From Dehalococcoidia bacterium (GTDB lineage Bacteria; Chloroflexota; Dehalococcoidia; JAUYDP01), in contig JAUYDP010000082.1 in assembly GCA_030691805.1 (NCBI GenBank), forward strand, positions 1 to 11,603: a DNA stretch of 11,603 bases, in the 5' to 3' direction. Of this stretch, positions 1 through 5,907 are shown one piece after another (the first letter of the stretch is position 1; the number at the start of each line of letters is the position of its first letter). The notes beneath the pieces are model-generated. The model was given only the letters and a program-made list of their open reading frames with translations. It made no database searches and had not been told where the DNA came from. The position numbers were made by a program, and so were the translations under genes.

Positions 1-2
1 CT

Positions 3-257
3 AAAAGTGGCTTTCACCCGCAGCGTCAAGTCGATCTTCCCATAACGTATGATGGAATTATCTTTGACGAAGGATTGCGACTTGACGTGTTGGTTAGCGA
101 CCTTGTTATCTGTGAACTCAAAGCAGTTGATCATGAAAAACCTGTTTGGGAGGCTCAACTCCTCAGTCATCTGAAACTGACGGGTAAACGACTTGGCTTT
201 CTGATTAATTTCAACGTGCCGGTGATAAAAAAGGGGGTCAAACGATTTGTTGTCTGA
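3..257 (+). CDS. GxxExxY family protein, C-terminal part (5' truncated by window edge)
   Basis: The frame is open from the first bases, so the gene starts outside the window; the TTG at 75 is only an internal codon. The visible ~84 residues match the C-terminal two thirds of the GxxExxY family, a small PD-(D/E)XK nuclease-like fold of unproven function. The family features seen are an Asp in LRLDVLV, followed by the E-x-K triad in ICELKA, then EAQLLSHLKLTGKRLGFLINFNV and the ending IKKGVKRFVV, close to the usual family terminus. The signature GxxExxY itself would lie upstream of the window. Stop is TGA at 255-257. Such genes usually stand alone among repeats, which fits the non-coding DNA that follows. 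Biochemical role is unknown. Confidence 0.85.
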   Translation, partial: KSGFHPQRQVDLPITYDGIIFDEGLRLDVLVSDLVICELKAVDHEKPVWEAQLLSHLKLTGKRLGFLINFNVPVIKKGVKRFVV

Positions 258-265
258 TTTCCTTC

Positions 266-289
266 GTGTCTTTGTGACTTTGTGGCTGA
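266..289 (+). repeat. Three-copy 8-bp tandem repeat
   Basis: Three consecutive octads, GTGTCTTT, GTGACTTT and GTGGCTGA, follow the stop codon of the GxxExxY gene by 8 bp. The array is too short for a firm claim. It matches the general pattern of short-period repeats in this window's intergenic DNA. Confidence 0.45.
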
Positions 290-312
290 GTAGTTAAGCC
301 AGGATTAATAAA

Positions 313-341
313 TTGACTGTCCTTTGTCTCCCGTCTATCAT
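313..341 (+). promoter_or_regulatory. Possible sigma70 promoter
   Basis: TTGACT at 313-318 and TATCAT at 336-341 each match the consensus at five of six bases, with an ideal 17-bp spacer. Transcription would start near 348 and could read through 370 bp of leader to the hydroxyacyl-CoA dehydrogenase gene at 711. No closer promoter of similar quality was seen for that gene. Sequence match only. Confidence 0.4.
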
Positions 342-554
342 GGGTCTGTAGCGCCTTTGTGCCAGTTCCCCTGGGAGGTGACCCTATTTCCGCTGAATAT
401 CCGATCCTCGTTTCAAGTTACTCTCCTTCACCGGATCTGCGGATGTCGGGTGGGACTTAAAGGCCAGGGCCGGGAGGGCCTCCGCTACGCCATCGAAGAG
501 ATGACGGAGCCACGCATAATGGTGCTTAATGGCATATGAGAACCAAATTCAGAA

Positions 555-576
555 GGGACGGTTCATGAATCGTCCC
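555..576. repeat. 22-bp REP-like palindrome
   Basis: Arms GGGACG (555-560) and CGTCCC (571-576) flank a G·T pair and the self-complementary core TTCATGAA (562-569). It can form a near-perfect hairpin or cruciform. It is followed directly by TACG, so the right end reads CCCTAC, the same tail found at the hairpin at 6560-6582. There is no T-tract, so it is not a canonical intrinsic terminator. Confidence 0.7.
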
Positions 577-637
577 TACGTCCCGTCTTTGAAGCATTTT
601 CATTCTCTGAAAATAGAAGTTGTGACATATCCTATTA

Positions 638-690
638 CTGAATTACTGATGGCTGATGGCTGATTACTGAAAGCTGACAACTGACAACTT
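638..690 (+). repeat. Heptad repeat array, CTGANNN, upstream of the hbd-like RBS
   Basis: CTGA recurs at 638, 646, 653, 660, 667, 674 and 681, that is every 7 bp after the first 8-bp step, and ends six bases before the Shine-Dalgarno sequence AGGGAGG (696-702). The variable three bases run TGG, TGG, TTA, AAG, CAA, CAA. Since 7 is not a multiple of 3, the TGA in each unit puts stop codons in all three forward frames. The same type of array precedes lysA at 6855-6906. Confidence 0.75.
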
Positions 691-710
691 AAAAAAGGGA
701 GGAAATAAAG

Positions 711-1565
711 ATGGAAACAAAGACTATTTGCGTGCTTGGTGCAGGCACGATGGGCAGCGGAATTGCGCAGGTAGCAGCCCTGTCGGGATTTGAGGTGGTC
801 CTGAGGGACATTAACCAGGACCTTCTAGTGCGGGGGATGGGCAATATCCAGCGAAGTTTGGAGCGGCTGGCCAAGGCCGGAAAGATCAAGGAAGCTAGCG
901 TCGAGCCGCTATTGTCAAGGATACGGATGACCACAGATCTGGCCGCCGGCGCCAGCGCGGCCCAGTTGGTTATCGAGGCCGTTCCAGAAAAGCTGGAACT
1001 GAAGCAGTCCATCTTCAAGGAATTGGACCGGGTCTGCCCCCCGGAGACCCTGCTGGCATCTAATACGTCGGGTATAAGCATAACTTCTATAGCCAGCGTA
1101 GCGGAGCATAGGGGTAGGATCATTGGAATGCACTGGTTCAATCCAGCCCCCATCATGCGCTTGATCGAGATTATTCGGGGCCTGGAGACTACCGACGAAA
1201 CCGTGCGTACCGTCTTGGACCTATCAAACAGGATGGGCAAGCAAGCGGTGGTGGTCCAGGATTCCCAGGGCTTTATTGTCACCAGGGCGCTAACTCCGTT
1301 CCTGCTAGAGTGCTGGAGGATGCTGGAGGAAGGCATCGCCACAAAGGAGGATATTGATACTGCTATCAAGCTGGGACTAAATCACCCCATGGGGCCCTTT
1401 GAGCTCACGGACTTCATCGGCCTGGATGTGGAGTTATCTGTCTGCGAGGACATGAGGAGTACCTATGGGGACAGGTTCGTGCCGCCCCAGACCCTGCGGC
1501 GCCTGGTCAACTCCGGGCACCTGGGGAGGAAGACTGGGAGGGGCTTTTACACATACAAGAGTTGA
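711..1565 (+). CDS. hbd: 3-hydroxyacyl-CoA (3-hydroxybutyryl-CoA) dehydrogenase
   Basis: NAD-dependent oxidation of L-3-hydroxyacyl-CoA to 3-ketoacyl-CoA in beta-oxidation or butyrate-type metabolism, in the cytosol. At 284 residues it is the normal single-function length. The N-terminal Rossmann domain shows GAGTMGSGIA (residues 10-19) with the acidic Asp33 that favours NAD. Then come IEAVPE (88-93), SNTSG (117-121) and the catalytic His141 in GMHWFNP paired with Glu153, 12 residues on as in the human enzyme. The C-terminal helical domain has EDIDTAIKLGLNHPMGPFEL (213-232) and the usual ending GRKTGRGFYTY. One oddity: the family Asn in GFIVNR is Thr191 here. The start ATG sits 8 bp after the strong site AGGGAGG. 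No thiolase or acyl-CoA dehydrogenase lies nearby, so the physiological substrate is open. The symbol is a family-level guess. Confidence 0.93.
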   Translation: METKTICVLGAGTMGSGIAQVAALSGFEVVLRDINQDLLVRGMGNIQRSLERLAKAGKIKEASVEPLLSRIRMTTDLAAGASAAQLVIEAVPEKLELKQSIFKELDRVCPPETLLASNTSGISITSIASVAEHRGRIIGMHWFNPAPIMRLIEIIRGLETTDETVRTVLDLSNRMGKQAVVVQDSQGFIVTRALTPFLLECWRMLEEGIATKEDIDTAIKLGLNHPMGPFELTDFIGLDVELSVCEDMRSTYGDRFVPPQTLRRLVNSGHLGRKTGRGFYTYKS

Positions 1566-1590
1566 CACGTTCGTTTCAAAATGCTATGGT
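1562..1590 (+). promoter_or_regulatory. lexA promoter (-35/-10)
   Basis: A perfect TTGACA at 1562-1567 is followed by a 17-bp spacer and TATGGT at 1585-1590 (four of six matches to TATAAT). The -35 box contains the TGA stop of the preceding gene. The predicted start point is near 1597, exactly where the SOS box lies, so repressor binding would cover the transcription start. Confidence 0.75.
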
Positions 1591-1596
1591 GTCCCA

Positions 1597-1608
1597 GAAC
1601 ACTCGTTC
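1597..1608. promoter_or_regulatory. LexA operator (SOS box), GAAC-N4-GTTC
   Basis: GAACACTCGTTC is a perfect match to the GAAC-N4-GTTC dyad used by LexA of Firmicutes and many Chloroflexota. It lies 7 bp after the predicted -10 box and 18 bp before the lexA start codon. The placement strongly suggests autorepression of lexA. Confidence 0.85.
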
Positions 1609-1625
1609 TTGGATTGGAGGAGACT

Positions 1626-2258
1626 ATGAAACGCCTGTCAGGCAAGCAACAGAACATACTAGGATACCTCAAGGAGTTCGTTACCGAGAAGGGATACCCA
1701 CCCAGCATCAGGGAGATCGGCAAGGCTTGTGGCATCAGCTCTACATCGGTGGTTAAGTACAACTTAAACATTCTTCAGCGCGAAGGCCATATTCGCCGGG
1801 ACCCAGACGTATCCCGGGGGATAGACGTTCCCTTCCTATCGAGGGAGCGCGTGGTCCACGTGCCGTTGATGGGCACCATCGCCGCCGGCCAGCCTATCCC
1901 CGTTCCTTCCCAGGAGTCCTGGTCCCCAGCCGCTGTCGCCGAGTCGGTGGAGCTTACTCGTGATCTGGTGAAGGGCCGTGAGAATGTCTTCGCACTTAGG
2001 GTTAAGGGCACGTCAATGATAGATGCATTGATAGACGATGGAGACCTGGTCCTGATGGAAGCAACCCAGTCGGCGGATGAAGGGGATATGGTGGCGGTCT
2101 GGCTGAAAGACCAGGGAGAGACCACCCTGAAGCGTATCTATCGGGAAGGACGGCGAGTGCGTCTCCAACCCGCCAACTCTCAGATGCAGCCGATCTATGT
2201 TGATGCCCGCCAGGTGGAAATCCAGGGAAGGGTTGTCGGAGTGATAAGAGGCATTTAG
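1626..2258 (+). CDS. lexA: LexA SOS repressor / autopeptidase
   Basis: Represses DNA-damage genes and self-cleaves when RecA filaments form. The 210 residues are a normal length. The N-terminal winged helix-turn-helix covers roughly 1-70 (PPSIREIGKACGISSTSVVKYNLNIL as scanning and recognition helices). The cleavage site is Ala87-Gly88 in GTIAAGQPI. The S24-type peptidase domain has Ser130 (in KGTSMIDALI) and Lys169 (in TTLKRIYRE) as the catalytic dyad. The common GDSM or GESM motif is GTSM here, which should not remove activity. I chose the ATG at 1626 because GGAGG (1616-1620) precedes it by 5 bp; an earlier in-frame start at 1581 would overlap the promoter and SOS box. It is convergent with the ornithine decarboxylase gene. 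Confidence 0.96.
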   Translation: MKRLSGKQQNILGYLKEFVTEKGYPPSIREIGKACGISSTSVVKYNLNILQREGHIRRDPDVSRGIDVPFLSRERVVHVPLMGTIAAGQPIPVPSQESWSPAAVAESVELTRDLVKGRENVFALRVKGTSMIDALIDDGDLVLMEATQSADEGDMVAVWLKDQGETTLKRIYREGRRVRLQPANSQMQPIYVDARQVEIQGRVVGVIRGI

Positions 2259-2379
2259 ACTTTTTCTGGACGCAGGTCCTCTTGGAGAGCCTGTAGCCGG
2301 ATCAAAAGCGCCCCTGCTATCAGCGTGGCCGGCACTACGATAATTCCCAGCTTGAAGTACTGGAACGTCGAGAGTTCTC
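2259..2379 (-). pseudogene. Possible C-terminal remnant of a membrane protein
   Basis: Between the convergent lexA and ornithine decarboxylase genes, the minus strand in a frame different from the decarboxylase reads as a gene-like tail. It contains STFQYFKLGIIVVPATLI, then AGALLIRLQALQEDLRPEKV, and ends at a TAA at 2257-2259. The middle is a plausible single transmembrane helix followed by a charged tail. The frame stays open back into the decarboxylase gene, closing at a TAG near 2478, but has no start codon with a ribosome site. It may be the end of a gene displaced by the operon, or chance. Confidence 0.25.
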
Positions 2380-3492
2380 TTAGCCCTCGTCCAGGAAGAA
2401 GACCGGTGGGGGAGGAAAGCCGTTGAAGTGGGAGGCGTACGATAGGGTATAAGCACCGACGTTCATCAGGTAGACCCTATCGCCAACGCGAGGACTGGGA
2501 AGCATTACATCCTGGCAGATCGTATCCACGCTGTCGCAACTGGGGCCGGCCAGGGTGAAGGGCCGGCGGGGTCCCTTGCGTTCGGTCACCGCCTGATACC
2601 TGATGCCCTGGCTGGCCTCGAAAATAGCGTTGAAGATTCCTGCGTCCAGGTAGAGCCACTCCTCACAACCCCGGCTGGCCCGGCCGATAACCGTGGTAAC
2701 CAGGACAGCCGCCTCGCCCACCAGGGCGCGGCCCGGCTCGATGGCCAAACGGGGCCTATTTCCAGGGAATAGCTCGCGAATGGCGCCGTCTATTGCGGCC
2801 CCGATCTCCTCGGTTGTGGGGACCTTCTTGCCGTGGTAGACTGGCAGTCCGCCACCGAGGCTCAATAAGTCTAATTGCATGCCCTTCTTTCGGGCCTGGT
2901 CCCACACCTGGCGGCACAGGAAGAGGGCGTCTACCCAGTTGTCCTTATTCAGGCACTGAGATCCCACGTGGAAGGTCAGCCCAAATGGCTGCAATCCCAA
3001 TCTAGCCGCCCGGCGCAACAGCTTCAGCGTGGTGCCCGCATCCATCCCGTATTTCCCGCAGAGGGGCCACTCGCTTCCGGTGTTGCTCACTACTAGCCTG
3101 GCGACGACTTTGCTGCCAGGAGCCATCGAGGCCAGTTTGTCCAACTCTGCTGCGGAGTCGAAGGCGAAGGTGCGCATGCCGGCTTGATGGGCCTGGGCCA
3201 GGAAGGCTGGGGCCTTTACCGGGTTGTATGAAACGATTCTTTCGGGTGAGGCCTTCGCCTCTAAGGCCAGTTCCAGCTCGCGACAGGACGATACCTCGAA
3301 GCCACACCCGAGTTCGGCCAATGCTCTCAACACTTTAGGGTGAGGGTTTGCCTTGACGGCGTAGAAAACGTCCAGGCCAGGTATACTCGCCAGCACCTTT
3401 TCGTACTGCTGGCGGACGTTTCCCCTGTCCACCAAGAAAAAGGGCGACTCATAGCGGCCCGCGGTCTGGACCAATTCTTGTGAGAATTTCAT
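2380..3492 (-). CDS. Ornithine decarboxylase, fold-III PLP enzyme
   Basis: Decarboxylates ornithine, and possibly lysine, to putrescine or cadaverine: the diamine-forming step of this operon's pathway. It belongs to the alanine-racemase-fold decarboxylases, as in eukaryotic ODC, and is 370 residues long. The PLP lysine is Lys47 in YAVKANPHP. Other landmarks are HVGSQ (175-179), the glycine loop SLGGGLP (211-217) and the phosphate-binding EPGRA (252-256). YLDAGIFN carries Asp283 at the position that contacts the substrate amine. Cys319-Asp320 in GPSCDSVD supply the active-site residues from the partner subunit of the dimer, and GAYTLSYASHFNGF (346-359) closes the site. CDSVD argues against diaminopimelate decarboxylase, which has CESGD as in lysA of this window. 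Carboxynorspermidine decarboxylase is less likely. Its ATG shares one base with the speE stop (TGATG), so translation is probably coupled. Last gene of the operon. Confidence 0.88.
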   Translation of the reverse strand: MKFSQELVQTAGRYESPFFLVDRGNVRQQYEKVLASIPGLDVFYAVKANPHPKVLRALAELGCGFEVSSCRELELALEAKASPERIVSYNPVKAPAFLAQAHQAGMRTFAFDSAAELDKLASMAPGSKVVARLVVSNTGSEWPLCGKYGMDAGTTLKLLRRAARLGLQPFGLTFHVGSQCLNKDNWVDALFLCRQVWDQARKKGMQLDLLSLGGGLPVYHGKKVPTTEEIGAAIDGAIRELFPGNRPRLAIEPGRALVGEAAVLVTTVIGRASRGCEEWLYLDAGIFNAIFEASQGIRYQAVTERKGPRRPFTLAGPSCDSVDTICQDVMLPSPRVGDRVYLMNVGAYTLSYASHFNGFPPPPVFFLDEG

Positions 3493-4421
3493 CAGACTAT
3501 AAGTAATGGCTGGCTATCGGTGATGATGGGCGCATGGGCACCTTCTCGCAAATAGCGAGGCTGGCAGAAAAGATGGGCCTGGACCTGCCCCTCATAGAAC
3601 CTTAGATCGCGGCACCCCCGCCGGTCCAGGGTCTGGTCCACCGCAGTAGGGGTCAGGGAAGCCAGGTCCCTGGATTTGGAGGCCACGACGAACCCCCAGG
3701 ATTCGCCGAAAGAAGGAACGTGCACCCGGTAGGGAGCTACGTAGGGGAAGACGGCCTTGACAGTCTGGACGATGCTCAGGTGGCCCTGGTGTACTCCCAG
3801 GTCTGTGCTCTCAGCTTGGACTGCCATAGTCCCCTCCGGAGAAAGACGGGAGTATGCCAACAGGTAGAATTCCCGCGTGAACATACGATATGAAGGCCCG
3901 CCGGTGAGCGGGTCGGTGGCGTCAACCAGGACTGTGTCGAATACCTCTTCTGTCTCTTCCAGGTAAGCCCGAGCATCGCCATGGAGCAACTCGACCCGGG
4001 TATCTTCAAACGCGCCCTGGTGCCAGGCGAAGAGGTGCTCTTTGCAGGCCCGCACCACTTCTGCATCAATATCCACCATAAGGACCCTTTCCACAGTGTT
4101 ATGTCTAAGGCTCTCCCGTAAAAGGGCGCCCTCTCCGGAGCCGATTATGAGGACACGTCTGGGGTTTGGGTGTGTAATCAACGCAGGGTGGGTCAGGGAT
4201 TCGTGGTAAAAATACTCGTCCATCTCGGAGGATTGGATCTTGTCATCCAGGAAAAGGCAGCGTCCGAAGGCCGCTGTGTCCAGGACCTCCAGGCTCTGGT
4301 AAGGTGTCCTGGCGACCAGCACCTCTTTCAGGACCTGGTAACTGAGCCTTTCCCCATTCCTCTTGCTAAAGGTCTTCCAGGGCATGAGGCTATGAGGGAA
4401 TACCGTTGCCGGCGACTCCAC
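3492..4421 (-). CDS. speE: Aminopropyltransferase: spermidine or thermospermine synthase (ACL5-like)
   Basis: Transfers the aminopropyl group of decarboxylated AdoMet to a polyamine. Residues 28-80 form the N-terminal beta-strand domain, ending in DEYFYHESLTHPAL. The Rossmann domain has VLIIGSGEG (90-98), VDID (116-119), HGDA (147-150) and the catalytic-loop Asp167 in VDATDP. Two stretches resemble plant and archaeal thermospermine synthase ACL5 more than ordinary SpeE, as I recall those sequences: DPLTGGPSYRMFTREFY (170-186) and PYVAPYRVHVPSFGESWGF (226-244). Substrate is therefore uncertain. The GTG start at 4421 has a GAGGT site 5 bp upstream and overlaps speD by 32 bp. An ATG at 4385 (MPWKTF), just after the speD stop, is the alternative and gives a more typical N-terminus but has no visible ribosome site. 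Confidence 0.9.
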   Translation of the reverse strand: MESPATVFPHSLMPWKTFSKRNGERLSYQVLKEVLVARTPYQSLEVLDTAAFGRCLFLDDKIQSSEMDEYFYHESLTHPALITHPNPRRVLIIGSGEGALLRESLRHNTVERVLMVDIDAEVVRACKEHLFAWHQGAFEDTRVELLHGDARAYLEETEEVFDTVLVDATDPLTGGPSYRMFTREFYLLAYSRLSPEGTMAVQAESTDLGVHQGHLSIVQTVKAVFPYVAPYRVHVPSFGESWGFVVASKSRDLASLTPTAVDQTLDRRGCRDLRFYEGQVQAHLFCQPRYLREGAHAPIITDSQPLLIV

Positions 4422-4749
4422 GCTTGACCTCTATAGCCTGCACGTGAGAAGGGGAAAAGATCCGCTGGAAGATAGGCATAACTATGGAGGGGTCCAGGTC
4501 ATCTTCACAGATGAAGACATCTACGGCGGCGAAACCCAGCTCGGGCCAGGTGTGGATAAGTACGTGGGACTTGGATAAGACGGCCACCCCGGTGATGCCG
4601 ACGGGGCTGAAAGGATGGATATCGAGGTCGAGAATCTTAGCGTTACAGACTTGGGCCGACTGCCGGAGGGCTTGCTCCACCAACCCCATATCATTGAGCC
4701 CCTGGCAGTCCCAGAGTTCAAGAATCAAATGCTTTCCCAGGCTTTTCAT
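4390..4749 (-). CDS. speD: S-adenosylmethionine decarboxylase proenzyme, prokaryotic class
   Basis: Makes decarboxylated AdoMet, the aminopropyl donor for both the SpeE homologue and BpsA. The 119-residue chain is the short class-1b type. It should self-cleave between Lys60 and Ser61 in LSKSHVLIHTWPE, turning Ser61 into the pyruvoyl cofactor. His66 and Cys81 (in VDVFICEDD) match His68 and Cys83 of the Thermotoga enzyme. The residue before the cleavage serine is Lys rather than the usual Glu of this class, and the processing Ser55 equivalent is Thr53 (GITG instead of GVSG). The ATG overlaps the bpsA stop as ATGA, with GAGGTGA a few bases upstream. Both features point to coupled translation. 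Confidence 0.93.
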   Translation of the reverse strand: MKSLGKHLILELWDCQGLNDMGLVEQALRQSAQVCNAKILDLDIHPFSPVGITGVAVLSKSHVLIHTWPELGFAAVDVFICEDDLDPSIVMPIFQRIFSPSHVQAIEVKRGVAGNGIPS

Positions 4750-5903
4750 CCGTCACCTCGCCGTATATTTTCGACCTCTTGCAGGGTCATTGGTCTAGTT
4801 GATTGGGGTTCCTCTAACATAGGGGCGACCTCCATGTCTCTTGCCCAGGCCAGACTCTCTCTGCCCACGTAAAGCCCTTTTTCATCGAGGCCGTCCAGGC
4901 AGGATCGCGACCCGGGTAGCAGTTCCAATCTGTAGAGAGCAGAGCGATACCATTCTTCCTGGGGCGGGCGAAAAAGCCCTTCCTGGTCCAGCTTAACGGT
5001 GCTGCCCAGGTAGTCCCAGTTAACGTAGGTGCTGAAATCGGCGATTACGTCCGTTATAACCACGTGGCAATCCAGCACCAGGTAACGCTGAAGCTCCCTC
5101 CACCGATACAAAGATGATTCTATCACAGTTAGACCGAAATAACCAGCCGTTCCCGCCTCTCTCAGGGCTTCGATGCCACGAGAAAGGAAGAGCCTCATGC
5201 CTCCGGGTGCGTCCGGAGGGTCGGTAAAGAAGGCGTCAAATGAGGAGGCGACTCCCGGCGGTAGCGGTTTCGCCAGGTCGTGGGTTATTATCTCCAAGGA
5301 TATGCCCTCGGAACGGGACGCCTTTTCCATAAAATTTGTAAGCCTGGGATCTATTTCCAGCACGGTCACCCGCCGCGGCAGGCCGGTCAGCGCCGCGGCC
5401 AGGCCCATGAGGTCATCATCGCCCAGCACCAGCAGGTCCTTACCCTCCAGGTCGCCCCGGTCCGCCATGAGGACCAACCGGGCCATGGTGGTTTCTGGCG
5501 TAACATAGGCTTGATCGAACTCAGGGACGGGGTCAGGGCGTGACGCTGCCAGTTGGCGAAAGCGCTCTAAGGGTTGCTTAAGCCGGTTCAGGGATATCCC
5601 TCTGCCGCCGCAGGGACGGCACCGGTAGCGCCGGCGGGGGCGTAAGCCCCTTGCCCGGCAAAGCTGCTTCCCTGTTCTGGTAAGGCGTATCACCCCAGAG
5701 TTGCCGGCGGCCAGCAGCCCCTGTTCCTCTAGAAGTGCGGCTATCTCTGCTACGAGATGGAATGGCCGGCCTGCGAGGCCGGTGGCATCCCAGAGCGTCG
5801 GGCCAGCCATGAGAGCGGCGAGGACTCGGTCCAGGTCGGCCTGGCTGCATTCCAGTCCGGTCCGGACGGTTGCAGCCTGGGCGATGTCGTTATAACGAAT
5901 CAC
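4746..5903 (-). CDS. bpsA: Branched-chain polyamine synthase BpsA (N4-bis(aminopropyl)spermidine synthase)
   Basis: Adds aminopropyl groups to the central N4 of spermidine to give tertiary and quaternary branched polyamines, compounds linked to growth at high temperature. The family (formerly DUF43) is clear. A winged-helix-like N-terminal domain covers about 1-85 (EEQGLLAAG...IRLTRTGKQL). Then come a CxxC pair at Cys95 and Cys98 followed by GGRG, and DQAYVTPETTMARLVLMADRGDLEGKDLLVLGDDDL (130-165), where GDDDL is the family's donor-site motif. VLEID (181-185) and FFTDPPD (225-231) follow. The length of 385 residues is slightly above the ~350 I expect. The start is GTG at 5903, four bases after the yjbQ stop. 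Only the CxxC half of a possible zinc site is obvious. Product identity is inferred from the family. Confidence 0.92.
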   Translation of the reverse strand: MIRYNDIAQAATVRTGLECSQADLDRVLAALMAGPTLWDATGLAGRPFHLVAEIAALLEEQGLLAAGNSGVIRLTRTGKQLCRARGLRPRRRYRCRPCGGRGISLNRLKQPLERFRQLAASRPDPVPEFDQAYVTPETTMARLVLMADRGDLEGKDLLVLGDDDLMGLAAALTGLPRRVTVLEIDPRLTNFMEKASRSEGISLEIITHDLAKPLPPGVASSFDAFFTDPPDAPGGMRLFLSRGIEALREAGTAGYFGLTVIESSLYRWRELQRYLVLDCHVVITDVIADFSTYVNWDYLGSTVKLDQEGLFRPPQEEWYRSALYRLELLPGSRSCLDGLDEKGLYVGRESLAWARDMEVAPMLEEPQSTRPMTLQEVENIRRGDG

Positions 5904-5907
5904 TCAT

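Larger units (their letters stand above)
258..710. other. Non-coding interval between the GxxExxY gene and hbd-like gene
   Basis: This 453-bp stretch has no convincing gene. It holds a short octad repeat (266-289), a sigma70-like promoter (313-341), a palindrome (555-576) and a 7-bp repeat array (638-690). A 71-codon open frame at 324-539 ends in a gene-like stretch (GREGLRYAIEEMTEPRIMV), but its start is poor and I recognise no family, so it is at best a gene remnant. Confidence 0.6.

Noticed and set aside
324..539. 71-residue open frame as a gene
   Set aside because: No ribosome site at a sensible distance, start lies inside the predicted promoter, and no family recognised; at most a remnant, as noted for the 258-710 interval.
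689..1369. 226-residue minus-strand open frame
   Set aside because: It is fully antisense to the hydroxyacyl-CoA dehydrogenase, whose motifs are clear on the plus strand.
2363..2377. Second LexA-like site, GAAC and GTTC
   Set aside because: Half-sites are 7 bp apart instead of 4, and it lies between convergent gene ends with no promoter.
2013..2456. 147-residue minus-strand open frame
   Set aside because: It overlaps the 3' part of lexA and the end of the decarboxylase, has no recognisable domain and looks like an antisense shadow.
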